DNA of 64,000 bases. Origin: WQXF01 sp031552825 (GTDB lineage Bacteria; Bacillota; Clostridia; Christensenellales; Aristaeellaceae). The DNA lies in NCBI GenBank assembly GCA_031552825.1, contig JAVBMD010000011.1:1-64000 (forward strand), read 5' to 3'. The notes beneath the pieces were generated by a model. It made no database searches, was not told where the DNA came from, and saw nothing but the letters and a program-made list of their open reading frames with translations. Position 1 is the first letter of the stretch, and the number at the start of each line of letters is the position of its first letter. This document shows, piece after piece, positions 50,764-59,946 of this stretch. A program made the translations under genes and the position numbers.

Positions 50764-53730
50764 ATGAGTGATATCATGCGGCCGATTCCGTTCGCGGAAC
50801 TGATGAACTGGGTGCTTGCGGAGCACGCCGCCCACAGCACCATCTTTGGTGTCAATAGTTTTTACAAGCATACCTCCGGCAAGACGCTGCCGATCTTCGG
50901 CGAAACCATCGAGACGCCCTTCGGCCCCGCCGCCGGTCCGCATAGCCAACTGGCGCAGAACCTGATCGCCTCCTATGTGGGCGGCAGCCGTTTTTTCGAG
51001 GTCAAGACGGTGCAGATCCTTGACGGCGAGGATCTGCCGGTATCCAAGCCCTGCATTCTGGCCGAGGACGAGGGTTATAACGTCGAGTGGAGCACCGAGC
51101 TGCGCGTGCCGCAGGCGATGGACGAATACATCAAGGGCTGGATTGCGCTGAAGCTAATCAGCCGCGAGCTGGGACTGGGCAGCCCCACCGGCTTCGTGTT
51201 CAACATGAGCGTCGGCTACGATCTGGAGGGCATCAAGTCCGAGAAGATCGACAGATACATCGAGGGCATGAAGCGCGCGGGCATCACGCCGATCTGGCAG
51301 GAATGCATCGCTTGGGCGCGCGCCAACCTCTCGCGCTTTCAGCACATCGACGCTGCCTTCCTCGATGGGCTGGACGACGCGGTATGCAAGTCGATCACGC
51401 TCTCGACGCTGCACGGCTGCCCGCCCGCCGAGATTGAGCGCATCGCAAGCTACTTGATCGATGAAAAGCGTCTTAACACCTACATCAAGTGCAATCCGAC
51501 GTTGCTGGGTTACGATTTCGCCCGCCGCACCATGGATGAGATGGGGTATGATTACCTCGTGTTCGACGACCATCATTTCAAGAACGATCTACAGTTTACA
51601 GATGCTGTGCCGATGATCGGCCGCCTGCAAAAGCTGGCGGAGCAGCGCGGCGTCGAGTTTGGCGTGAAACTCACCAACACCTTCCCGGTAAAGATCGCGC
51701 GCAAGGAGCTCCCCGGCGAGGAGATGTACATGAGCGGCCGCAGCCTGTATCCGCTGTCCATCGCGTTGGCCGAGAAGCTGGGCGAGGCATTTGGCGGCAA
51801 GTTGCGCGTCTCCTATTCCGGTGGCGCGGATCAGTTCAACATTGCCGGGATCTTCGAGGCGGGCGTATGGCCGATCACGTTGGCCACCACGCTGCTCAAG
51901 CCCGGCGGATACAACCGGTTAAAGCCGATCGCCGAGTTGCTGGCAGCGGAGCCCTACGTGCCCTTCGCCGGGCTGAACGTGGGCAAGCTGGCAACGCTGG
52001 CCGCCGAGGCCAAGCGCGATGCGCATCACGTTAAGCCGGTCAAGATCAACCCTTCGCGCAAGCTCAAGGCCTCGGTGCCGTTGGTGGATTGCTTCATTGC
52101 TCCTTGCGAGAGCGGATGCCCCATTGGGCAAGATATCCCCACCTACGTGGAGCTGGTCGGCCAAGGCAAGTATGCCGAAGCGCTGGACGTGATCTGCGAA
52201 AAGAACCCGTTGCCCTTCATCACCGGTACCATCTGCAGCCACCGCTGCATGCTGCGCTGTACCCGCAATTTCTACGAGGAGCCGGTGCAGATCCGCGCAG
52301 CCAAACTGGTGGCGGCGGAGAAGGCCTTCGAAGGCTACAAGGCCAAGCTTTCCGCCGCGCCTGCGGTTTCAGAAAATGTCGCCATCATCGGCGGCGGCCC
52401 AGCGGGCATCGCGGCTGCGCATCTGCTGGCGCGCAGCGGCGCAAAGGTGACGATCTACGAAAAGCGCGTCAGCCTCGGCGGCATCGTGCGCCACGTGATC
52501 CCGGCGTTCCGCATTGCTGATAGCGCCATCGACAACGACGTCGCCATGCTCGAGAAGCTAGGCGTGACGGTGAAATTGGGCGCTGAAATTACCGCGCCGC
52601 TGGATCTGTTGGAGCAGGGCTTTAGCCGGGTGATCGTCGCCATCGGCGCGTGGAATCCCGGCAAACTGGCGCTGACCACCGGCGTGGCGCTAAACGTGTT
52701 GGAATTCCTCGAGAAGCAGAAGAACGCGCCGCAGTCATTAATGCTGGGCAAGCGGGTTGTAGTGATCGGCGGCGGCAACACCGCCATGGACGCTGCCCGC
52801 GCCGCGAAGCGCGCCGAGGGCGTGGAGCAGGTTTCGTTGGTCTATCGCCGCACCAAGCGCGAAATGCCCGCCGATGCCGAGGAGCTTGAGTTGGCGCTGG
52901 AAGACGGCGTGGAGTTCCGCGAACTGCTGGCGCCTGTCGCGCACAAGGAAGGCAAGCTGATTTGCGACGTGATGCGCCTCGGCGCGCCCGATGCCAGCGG
53001 TCGCCGCAGCCCGGAGGCAGCGGGCGAGCTGGCGGAGATTCTGGCGGATACCGTGATCGGCGCTGTCGGTGAGCAGGTCGACGGTGAATACATGCGCGCG
53101 GCCGGCATTGCGATGAACGACAGGGGCAAGCCGGAATCCATCGGCAGCGGCAAGGTGTATGTGATCGGCGACGCGCTGCGCGGCCCGGCCACGGTGGTGG
53201 AAGCCATCGCCGATGCCACAAAGGCGGTCGAGGCCATTCTGCAAACGGCAGTGGTAGAAGACGCGGCCTTCTATGCCGAAGCCGCCGAGCTTAAGGCGCG
53301 CCGCAATACCCTTTGCCACAGCGCCGATCCGGCCAAGGAAAGCAAGCGCTGTCTGGGCTGCTCCGCTGTGTGTGAAAACTGCGTCGACGTATGCCCCAAC
53401 CGCGCCAATATCGCGGTGAAGGTGCCGGGCATGGCGCTGGAGCAGGTGCTGCATCTGGACAAGCTGTGCAACGAGTGCGGCAACTGCACCGTGTTCTGCC
53501 CCTACGACAGCGCGCCCTACCGCGATAAGTTTACCGTGTTTGCCGATGAGGCCGACTTTGCCGAGAGCCAGAACCAGGGCTTCGTGGTGCTGGATCGCGA
53601 TGCGTGGCGCGTCAAGCTGCGTCTGGGCAGCGAGGAATACACCGCCGATCTTGCGAACGATACCCGCACCGATCCCGAACTGCTACGCATCATGCGGGCG
53701 GTGGTGAAGGACTACGGCTGGTGCATTTGA
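50764..53730 (+). CDS. ygfK: YgfK multidomain iron-sulfur flavoprotein (putative selenate reductase subunit)
   Basis: A 988-residue protein. Residues ~1-430 form a dihydroorotate-dehydrogenase-like flavin barrel (ETPFGPAAGPHSQLAQNLI, TLSTLHGCPPAEIERIA). Residues ~440-520 carry a GltD-type [4Fe-4S] region (CESGCPIGQDIPTYVE, CSHRCMLRCTRNF). A pyridine-nucleotide/FAD domain follows (VAIIGGGPAGIAAAHLLAR, VVVIGGGNTAMDAARAAKR), and the end has two ferredoxin clusters (CENCVDVCPNR, CNECGNCTVFCPY). It resembles dihydropyrimidine dehydrogenase in build, so electron bifurcation or purine-ring reduction is plausible. The selenate reductase name is historical. RBS GGAGGAAACG. Confidence 0.9.
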   Translation: MSDIMRPIPFAELMNWVLAEHAAHSTIFGVNSFYKHTSGKTLPIFGETIETPFGPAAGPHSQLAQNLIASYVGGSRFFEVKTVQILDGEDLPVSKPCILAEDEGYNVEWSTELRVPQAMDEYIKGWIALKLISRELGLGSPTGFVFNMSVGYDLEGIKSEKIDRYIEGMKRAGITPIWQECIAWARANLSRFQHIDAAFLDGLDDAVCKSITLSTLHGCPPAEIERIASYLIDEKRLNTYIKCNPTLLGYDFARRTMDEMGYDYLVFDDHHFKNDLQFTDAVPMIGRLQKLAEQRGVEFGVKLTNTFPVKIARKELPGEEMYMSGRSLYPLSIALAEKLGEAFGGKLRVSYSGGADQFNIAGIFEAGVWPITLATTLLKPGGYNRLKPIAELLAAEPYVPFAGLNVGKLATLAAEAKRDAHHVKPVKINPSRKLKASVPLVDCFIAPCESGCPIGQDIPTYVELVGQGKYAEALDVICEKNPLPFITGTICSHRCMLRCTRNFYEEPVQIRAAKLVAAEKAFEGYKAKLSAAPAVSENVAIIGGGPAGIAAAHLLARSGAKVTIYEKRVSLGGIVRHVIPAFRIADSAIDNDVAMLEKLGVTVKLGAEITAPLDLLEQGFSRVIVAIGAWNPGKLALTTGVALNVLEFLEKQKNAPQSLMLGKRVVVIGGGNTAMDAARAAKRAEGVEQVSLVYRRTKREMPADAEELELALEDGVEFRELLAPVAHKEGKLICDVMRLGAPDASGRRSPEAAGELAEILADTVIGAVGEQVDGEYMRAAGIAMNDRGKPESIGSGKVYVIGDALRGPATVVEAIADATKAVEAILQTAVVEDAAFYAEAAELKARRNTLCHSADPAKESKRCLGCSAVCENCVDVCPNRANIAVKVPGMALEQVLHLDKLCNECGNCTVFCPYDSAPYRDKFTVFADEADFAESQNQGFVVLDRDAWRVKLRLGSEEYTADLANDTRTDPELLRIMRAVVKDYGWCI

Positions 53731-53765
53731 ACCCTATGCATTTGACGCGATCGGAGGGAGCCGCG

Positions 53766-55148
53766 GTGGTGATTCTCAAAAACGGTATGCTTGTGGGCCA
53801 AGAAGGGACGCGATGCGCCGATATCCGCATCGAGGGCGAGATCATCGCCGAAATCGCGCCGCGCATCGAGGCGGCGATCGGCGATGAGGTGATCGACGCA
53901 GAGGGGTGCCTCGTGTTCCCGGGCTTCATCGATGTACACACCCACTTCGATATGGACAACGGCGTTACGGTGACCGCCGACGACTTTGATTCCGGCACCG
54001 CCGCCGCGCTGATGGGCGGCACCACCACCATCGTGGATTTCGCCACGCAGGAACGCGGCGGCACCTTGGCCGAGGGCTTGGCGGCATGGCATGCCAAAGC
54101 CGACGGCAAGGCGCACTGCGACTATGGCTTTCACATGGCCATCACCGATTGGAACGCCGCATCGCGCGCCGAGATCAAGAACATGGTGAACGAGGGTGTC
54201 ACTTCCTTTAAGGCTTACATGGCCTACGACGCGCTGCGCGTCGACGATGCGCAGATGCTGGACCTCCTCGGCGCGGTCAAGGAGGTGGGCGGCATTCTTG
54301 GCGTACACTGCGAAAACGGCACGTTGGTCAACGCGCTGATCGCCAAGCTGCGGGAACAGGGCGATCTTTCGCCCACCGCGCACCCGCGCAGCCGCCCAGC
54401 GGAGACCGAGGCCGAAGCCATCTCGCGCCTGCTCTATATCAGCAAGCTGGCGGATTACCCGGTAAAAGTGGTGCATCTGAGCAGCGCCGCCGGGCTGGCC
54501 GAGGTACGCAAGGCGCGCGCCGACGGGCAGAAGGTGTTGGTGGAAACCTGTCCGCAATATCTGCTGCTGCAAGACGATAAGCTGGAAGGCAACGCCGCCG
54601 ATCCCTTTTCGGGCGCAAAGTTTGTATGCTCACCGCCGCTGCGAAAGCCTGCGGACAGCAAAGCGCTTCTCGAGGCGCTGCGCGGAGGGGAGATCGGCAC
54701 CGTCGCTACCGATCATTGCAGCTTCAATTACAAGGGGCAAAAGGAGCTAGGGCGCGGTGATTTCGCAAAGATACCCAACGGCATGCCCGGCGTAGAGAGC
54801 CGCGCGGCGGTGATGTATTCCGCCTTTGTGGCCTCCGACCTGCTCTTGCCGGAACAGCTATGCGCGCTGCTCAGCACCACGCCCGCCAAGGAATACGGCA
54901 TGTACCCGCGCAAAGGGACGTTGGCTGTGGGCAGCGATGCCGATATCGTCGTGTGGCGGAAAGAGGGGATAGGCAAGATTTCAGCCGCGCATCAGCGGCA
55001 GAACGTCGATTATACGCCGTTTGAAGGCTTCGTCACCACCGGGGGCGTGCAGGCCGTGCTGCTGCGCGGCAGGGTAGCGGTACAAGGCGGGGAATTGATC
55101 CAACCGAGGCGTGGACGCTTCGTACATCGCGGCAAGGCACAGTTCTAA
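53766..55148 (+). CDS. Dihydropyrimidinase/hydantoinase-type amidohydrolase
   Basis: A 460-residue cyclic-imide hydrolase. VFPGFIDVHTHFDM holds the first metal histidines, GVTSFKAYMAYDALRV the carboxylated lysine, then GVHCENGTLV, VVHLSSAAGL and VATDHCSFNY. It matches HyuA/HydA hydantoinases, found in the urate-degradation gene set beside ssnA and ygfK, where it would open a reduced purine or hydantoin ring. The GTG at 53766 is chosen for GGAGGG 8 bases upstream; a second GTG follows at once (53769). The earlier opening lies in ygfK. Confidence 0.9.
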   Translation: MVILKNGMLVGQEGTRCADIRIEGEIIAEIAPRIEAAIGDEVIDAEGCLVFPGFIDVHTHFDMDNGVTVTADDFDSGTAAALMGGTTTIVDFATQERGGTLAEGLAAWHAKADGKAHCDYGFHMAITDWNAASRAEIKNMVNEGVTSFKAYMAYDALRVDDAQMLDLLGAVKEVGGILGVHCENGTLVNALIAKLREQGDLSPTAHPRSRPAETEAEAISRLLYISKLADYPVKVVHLSSAAGLAEVRKARADGQKVLVETCPQYLLLQDDKLEGNAADPFSGAKFVCSPPLRKPADSKALLEALRGGEIGTVATDHCSFNYKGQKELGRGDFAKIPNGMPGVESRAAVMYSAFVASDLLLPEQLCALLSTTPAKEYGMYPRKGTLAVGSDADIVVWRKEGIGKISAAHQRQNVDYTPFEGFVTTGGVQAVLLRGRVAVQGGELIQPRRGRFVHRGKAQF

Positions 55149-55173
55149 GCAACAGACAAAGGAGGGCTCGACC

Positions 55174-57735
55174 ATGTACACCTTGCGAGTCAACGGCAAG
55201 TCCTATCAGATCGAACGCGACATCAAGCTGATCGACTACCTGCGCGACGAATTGCGCCTGACCTCGGTCAAGAACGGATGCGGCGCGGGCGCTTGCGGCA
55301 CCTGTACCATACTGGTTAACGGCAAAAAGGTGCGCAGTTGCATCGCAACCGTCGCCAAGATGGACGGCAAGGAGATCGTAACCGTGGAAGGCCTGAGTCC
55401 GCGAGAGCGCGAGGTCTATGTGCATTGCTTTGGGCAGACCGGCGCGGTGCAGTGCGGCTTTTGCATCCCCGGCATGGTCATCAGCGCCAAAGCGCTGCTC
55501 GACGAAAACCTCACGCCTACGCGCGCGCAGGTAAAAGAGGCCATCAAGGGCAACATCTGCCGCTGCACCGGCTATGTCAAGATCGAGGAGGCCATCCTGC
55601 TGGCGGCGGAATTTTTCCGCGAGAACAGGCCGGTGCCGCACGGCGAGGAAGAGGCCAAGGTCGGCAAGCACTTTGCCCGCGTCGATACCGAGGAAAAGGT
55701 GCTGGGAACCGGTGCGTTTGTCGACGACATCGTTTTGCCGGGCATGATCTACGCTAAGGCGCTGCGCACCCGGTATCCGCGCGCCCGTGTGCTGAAAATT
55801 GATACAGCGAAAGCCGAGGCGCATCCCGATGTGGTGCGCGTGCTGACCGCCAAGGACGTGCCCTTCAACAAGACCGGCCATATCGTACCCGATTGGGACG
55901 TAATGATCGCCGAGGGCGACATCACGCGCTATATCGGCGATGCGGTGGCGTTGGTCGCCACCCGGAGCAAAGAGGCGCTGGACGAGGCGTTGTCGCTGGT
56001 CGAGGTGGAATACGAAGAACTTGCGCCTATTACTAACCCAGAACAGGCGCTGGCTGAGGGCGCTCCGTTACTGCACGAAAAGGGCAACCTGCTCTTCAAG
56101 CAGGAGCTCAAGCGCGGCGATGTCGATGCGGCCATTGCCTCGGCGGCGCACGTGGTTACCCGTCACTATTCCACACCGCAGACCGATCACGCCTTTATGG
56201 AGCCGGAGTGCGCCATCGGCATGCCGGATCCCGAGGTGGAGGGCGGCATATTGATGTACACAGCATCGCAGTCGGTGTACGACGAGCGGCGTGAAATCAG
56301 CCGCATGCTGGAGATCGAACCGGAGAAGGTGCGCTGCCAATCCAAGCTGGTAGGCGGCGGCTTCGGCGGCAAAGAGGATATGAGCGTGCAGCATCATGCC
56401 GCGCTGATGGCGTGGCACACCAAGCTGCCTGTGAAGGTGAAGTTTTCTAGGCAGGAGAGCTTGGAGATCCATACCAAGCGCCACGCGATGGAGATGGACA
56501 TCACCACCGCCTGCGACAAGGACGGCAAGCTGCTGGCCATGCGCGCGCTGCTGGTGTCAGATTGCGGCGCGTATGCCTCGCTGGGCGGGCCGGTGCTGCA
56601 GCGCGCATGCACCCACGCCGCTGGGCCTTACAACTTCCAAAACATCGACATTACCGGCATTTGCGTGTATACCAACAACGTGCCGGGCGGTGCCTTTCGC
56701 GGCTTTGGCGTAACGCAGAGCTGCTTCGGTGCGGAACAGAACCTGAATCTGCTGGCCGAAATGGTGGGCATTACGCCGTGGGAGATGCGCTATCGCAACG
56801 CCATCCGCCCCGGGCAGGAATTGCCAAACGGTCAGATCGCCGATCCGGACGCCTCCTACGCGCAGTGCTTGGAAGCGGTCAAGGAGGTCTATGAATCCAG
56901 CCCCTATGCGGGAATTGCCGGGTGCATGAAAAACAGCGGCATCGGCGTCGGCCTGCCCGACATCAGCCGCTGCAATCTGGTGATCCAAGATGGCAAGGTG
57001 CGTGTGCGCACCTCGGCGGCCTGCATCGGCCAAGGAATGGCGACGGTTTGTACCGCCGTGGTGTGTACGGTAACCGGACTGCCGCCGGAAAAGGTGTTCC
57101 ACGAGCGCCCCGATACCGCGCTGACGCCCAATGCCGGTACCACCACCGCCAGCCGCCAGACCACCTTCACCGGCGAATCCACCCGCGTGGCGGCGCTGCT
57201 ACTCAAGGCGGAGCTGGACAAGGGCGAGACGCTGGCATCGTTAAACGGCCGCGAGTTTTACGGTGAATACAGCGGCGTCACTGACAAGATGGGCACCGAC
57301 AAGCCCAACCCGGTGAGCCATGTGGCGTACAGCTACGCCGCGCAGGTTGTGATTATGGACGAGAATAAGCGCGTGACCCGCGTCGTCGCCGCGCACGATG
57401 TTGGGCAGGTCGTCAATCCTCGCGCCTGCGAGGGGCAGGTGGAGGGCGGCGTGCTTATGGGGCTGGGCTACGGCCTCACCGAAGATTTTGTGATGGACAA
57501 CGGCTACGTCAAGAGCAAGTACGGCACGCTCGGCTTGATCCGCGCCACCGACGCGCCGCCCATTAAAACCATCCTGATCGGCAATCCCGATCCGCAGCGA
57601 ATGGCCTTTGGCGCCAAGGGAATAGGGGAGATTTCCGCCATCCCCACCGCACCGGCTGCTGCGCATGCCGCCTATCGCGTGGATGGTCAGCTAAGAACCA
57701 AGCTGCCGATTTCCGACACCGCTTACCGGAAATAG
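55174..57735 (+). CDS. XdhD-like fused [2Fe-2S]/molybdopterin hydroxylase
   Basis: An 853-residue fusion. Residues 1-160 hold two [2Fe-2S] clusters (GCGAGACGTCTILVNG; CGFCIPG; GNICRCTGY). Residues ~165-853 form the molybdopterin subunit: QTDHAFMEPECAIG, GGGFGGKEDMS, PGGAFRGFGVTQS, and the catalytic glutamate (~818) in AKGIGEISAIP. There is no FAD domain and no separate FAD subunit nearby, as in E. coli XdhD; YgfK could be its redox partner. It would hydroxylate or dehydroxylate a purine such as xanthine, hypoxanthine or urate. RBS AAAGGAGGG fixes the ATG at 55174. Confidence 0.9.
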   Translation: MYTLRVNGKSYQIERDIKLIDYLRDELRLTSVKNGCGAGACGTCTILVNGKKVRSCIATVAKMDGKEIVTVEGLSPREREVYVHCFGQTGAVQCGFCIPGMVISAKALLDENLTPTRAQVKEAIKGNICRCTGYVKIEEAILLAAEFFRENRPVPHGEEEAKVGKHFARVDTEEKVLGTGAFVDDIVLPGMIYAKALRTRYPRARVLKIDTAKAEAHPDVVRVLTAKDVPFNKTGHIVPDWDVMIAEGDITRYIGDAVALVATRSKEALDEALSLVEVEYEELAPITNPEQALAEGAPLLHEKGNLLFKQELKRGDVDAAIASAAHVVTRHYSTPQTDHAFMEPECAIGMPDPEVEGGILMYTASQSVYDERREISRMLEIEPEKVRCQSKLVGGGFGGKEDMSVQHHAALMAWHTKLPVKVKFSRQESLEIHTKRHAMEMDITTACDKDGKLLAMRALLVSDCGAYASLGGPVLQRACTHAAGPYNFQNIDITGICVYTNNVPGGAFRGFGVTQSCFGAEQNLNLLAEMVGITPWEMRYRNAIRPGQELPNGQIADPDASYAQCLEAVKEVYESSPYAGIAGCMKNSGIGVGLPDISRCNLVIQDGKVRVRTSAACIGQGMATVCTAVVCTVTGLPPEKVFHERPDTALTPNAGTTTASRQTTFTGESTRVAALLLKAELDKGETLASLNGREFYGEYSGVTDKMGTDKPNPVSHVAYSYAAQVVIMDENKRVTRVVAAHDVGQVVNPRACEGQVEGGVLMGLGYGLTEDFVMDNGYVKSKYGTLGLIRATDAPPIKTILIGNPDPQRMAFGAKGIGEISAIPTAPAAAHAAYRVDGQLRTKLPISDTAYRK

Positions 57736-57767
57736 ACGCTCACAAGTGAATGATGATTTGGTGATTT

Positions 57768-57811
57768 GACGTCGCGCCTGAAAGGAGGCGAAAAGTGCCT
57801 AGCGCGACGTC
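57768..57811 (+). promoter_or_regulatory. Hairpin before purine permease, loop contains ribosome site
   Basis: Perfect 10-bp arms GACGTCGCGC/GCGCGACGTC (57768-57777, 57802-57811) with a 24-base loop holding AAAGGAGG and an inner AGGC/GCCT pairing. No T-run follows, so it is not a terminator. Likely a cis-acting RNA element controlling translation of the following leader ORF and permease. Confidence 0.6.
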
Positions 57812-57842
57812 CGCGAATATACGATATTTTATTCACAATTGA
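57795..57842 (+). CDS. Candidate 15-residue leader ORF before permease
   Basis: GTG start with GGAGG 6 bases upstream; reads MPSATSANIRYFIHN and stops at TGA (57840), overlapping the first base pair of the permease ribosome site GAAGGAGGG. Translation would open the 3' arm of the hairpin. It could couple to the permease; it might also be fortuitous. Confidence 0.35.
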   Translation: MPSATSANIRYFIHN

Positions 57843-57855
57843 AGGAGGGATTCCA

Positions 57856-59235
57856 ATGGCCAAGTCAAACGAACCCGTGCAGAACGATCTGTTATTCAGC
57901 CTCGACGGTCGGCCGCCGTTTAGCAAGGTACTGCCGCTGGCGCTGCAGCATCTGGTCGCGATGATTATCGGCTGCGTTACGCCTGCGATCATCATCGGCA
58001 ACATGCAGGAGCTTGCTCTGGATCAGGCTACGAAGGTGCTGCTGATTCAAACTTCGTTGGTGGTTGCGGCGATTTCCACGCTGCTGCAGCTGTTTCCCAT
58101 CGGCGGGAAAAAAGCCTCTTTCCGCTTCGGCTCCGGTCTGCCGATGATCTTGGGCATCAGCTTTGCGTACCTGCCCAGTTTGCAGGGCATCGTTTCCACC
58201 GCTGGATCGGTGAGCGGATTGGCGCAAATCGCTGGCGCGATGGTATTTGGCGGCGTGATCGCGATGATCGTCGGCTTCTTCATTAAGCCGATCCGCAAAT
58301 TCTTCCCGGCATTGATTACCGGTACCGTCATCTTCACCATCGGTATCTCGCTGTATCCCACCGCCGTGAATTATATGGCTGGCGGCGCGGGCAACGCGAA
58401 GCATGCCATCGAGGCGTTGCAATACGGTTCTTGGCAGAACTGGCTGGTGGCCTTCATCACGCTGGCCTCCGTGACCGCGCTCAACCACTGGGGCAAGGGC
58501 ATCGCCAAGTTGGCATCCCTGCTCATCGGCATGGCGATCGGCTACGTCGTAGCGATCTGCTTTGGCATGGTGGATTTTGGGAAGATTGCGCAGGCGGGCA
58601 TCGTCTCGGCGCCGAAGCTTTTGCCCTTCGGCATTGAGTTCAACTTGGGCGCGATGATCGCTTTGGGTGTACTGTTCTTTATCAACTCGATTCAGGCCAT
58701 CGGCGACTTTACCGGCACAACCATCGGCGGCATGGATCGTGAGCCCACCGATAACGAGTTGCAGGGCGGCATCGTGTGCTACGGCGCCACCAACTTCTTG
58801 GGCGCGTTTTTTGGCGCTTTCCCAACAGCTACTTACAGCCAGAACGTTGGCATCGTGGTCACCAACAAGGTGGTCAATCGTTCGGTGTTCGGCCTTACGG
58901 CAATCTTCATCCTGCTGGCCGGTATCTTCCCGAAATTCTCGGCGGTGCTGACCACCATCCCGCAGTGCGTGCTTGGCGGCGCGACCATCACCGTATTCTC
59001 GATGATCGCCATGACCGGCATCCGCCTGATTACCAGTGAGGAAATGAACTACCGCAACACCTCTATCGTCGGCCTGTCGGTGGCGATGGGCGTGGGCATC
59101 TCGCAGGCGCTGCCCGCGCTGGCGAAGTTCCCGCCGGAAATCACCACGATATTCGGCCGCTCGCCGGTCGTCGTGGCGACGCTGATGGCGCTGCTGCTCA
59201 ACCAGATCCTGCCGCGCCCGAAGGCGGCAAAGTAA
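57856..59235 (+). CDS. NCS2-family xanthine/urate permease
   Basis: A 459-residue polytopic transporter (12-14 membrane segments) of the nucleobase:cation symporter-2 family. KVLPLALQHLVAMIIG is the conserved first helix, RFGSGLPMILGISFAYLP the substrate region and the signature is SQNVGIVVTNKV. Such proteins import xanthine, uric acid or uracil with protons or sodium; the xanthine/urate branch is favoured by the catabolic neighbours. RBS GAAGGAGGGATTCC. A terminator follows, ending the plus-strand island. Confidence 0.92.
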   Translation: MAKSNEPVQNDLLFSLDGRPPFSKVLPLALQHLVAMIIGCVTPAIIIGNMQELALDQATKVLLIQTSLVVAAISTLLQLFPIGGKKASFRFGSGLPMILGISFAYLPSLQGIVSTAGSVSGLAQIAGAMVFGGVIAMIVGFFIKPIRKFFPALITGTVIFTIGISLYPTAVNYMAGGAGNAKHAIEALQYGSWQNWLVAFITLASVTALNHWGKGIAKLASLLIGMAIGYVVAICFGMVDFGKIAQAGIVSAPKLLPFGIEFNLGAMIALGVLFFINSIQAIGDFTGTTIGGMDREPTDNELQGGIVCYGATNFLGAFFGAFPTATYSQNVGIVVTNKVVNRSVFGLTAIFILLAGIFPKFSAVLTTIPQCVLGGATITVFSMIAMTGIRLITSEEMNYRNTSIVGLSVAMGVGISQALPALAKFPPEITTIFGRSPVVVATLMALLLNQILPRPKAAK

Positions 59236-59244
59236 TCCATAGCT

Positions 59245-59292
59245 GCAAAAGGAAACCGTCCAGACATAAAGTCTCGGGCGGTTTCCTTTTGC
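59245..59292 (+). terminator. Intrinsic terminator after purine permease
   Basis: Long stem GCAAAAGGAAACCG/CGGTTTCCTTTTGC extended by AGAC/GTCT at the tip; the 3' arm supplies the T-tract. Confidence 0.85.
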
Positions 59293-59321
59293 TTGACTGC
59301 AAATGCAGAAAAAAGTATACT
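59293..59321 (+). promoter_or_regulatory. Promoter of YcxB-like gene
   Basis: TTGACT (59293-59298), 17-base spacer, TATACT (59316-59321), starting directly after the terminator. Confidence 0.82.
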
Positions 59322-59358
59322 ACGGATGGGAAACGTTCGTTCGCGGAAAGGAGCGCAC

Positions 59359-59901
59359 ATGCAGTTTGAGTTTCACTACGAAATGAACGAAATCGATGCG
59401 TATCAATTCGCGTGTCATCATAATTTTAATTCACCGAATGCCAAGTGGGCAATGCTCAAAATGCGCCTTGCGGTTGCGCTTGGACTGTACCTTCCTGGCG
59501 TGCTTTTGCCAAATTTGTTTCCCGAAGAATTTCCTCGCGCATGGTTCTTTGGCGTGCTGGCTGTCGTCGGCGCAATCTTTTTTCCACAATTCTACAGGCT
59601 GATAAACAAAATGGTCATAAAAGCGCAAGGGAAAGCCGACAGGCGCTTGTTTCATCAGGGGGCCTTTACCTACAGCTTTGCCGAGGATAGTTTCACATTC
59701 CTGTCTCCGACGACTACGGCACAAAATGCTTATTCCGCTCTTGAACGCGTCGATATCGGTAAAGAAGCGGTCTACTTATACATAAATTCAACATCGGCGA
59801 ATATATTGCCCAAGCGTTGCTTTGCTGACAGCGCCGAGCAGGAGCGTTTCGTTGCGTTTATTCGAGGAAAAATTGAACAGAGCAAAACGGTATCAGCATA
59901 A
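59359..59901 (+). CDS. YcxB-like membrane protein
   Basis: A 180-residue protein with a short N-terminal cytosolic part (FEFHYEMNEIDAYQFACHHN), two membrane segments (about 45-85) and a C-terminal PH-like YcxB domain (FTYSFAEDSFTFLSPTTTAQ, VYLYINSTSANILPKRCF). Function of the family is unknown. RBS AAAGGAGCGCAC fixes the ATG; the ORF opening at 59293 coincides with the promoter. It stands alone between two parts of the purine island. The base composition is more AT-rich than its neighbours. Confidence 0.75.
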   Translation: MQFEFHYEMNEIDAYQFACHHNFNSPNAKWAMLKMRLAVALGLYLPGVLLPNLFPEEFPRAWFFGVLAVVGAIFFPQFYRLINKMVIKAQGKADRRLFHQGAFTYSFAEDSFTFLSPTTTAQNAYSALERVDIGKEAVYLYINSTSANILPKRCFADSAEQERFVAFIRGKIEQSKTVSA

Positions 59902-59935
59902 AAAACACGCCCGGGCCACTATCAGCCCGGGCGTG
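59900..59935 (-). terminator. Terminator of the phosphatase-like gene
   Basis: Perfect 11-bp stem CACGCCCGGGC/GCCCGGGCGTG (59906-59916, 59925-59935). Read on the minus strand it is followed by TTTTTTATG. Confidence 0.85.
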
Positions 59936-59946
59936 CTGCTGTACGC

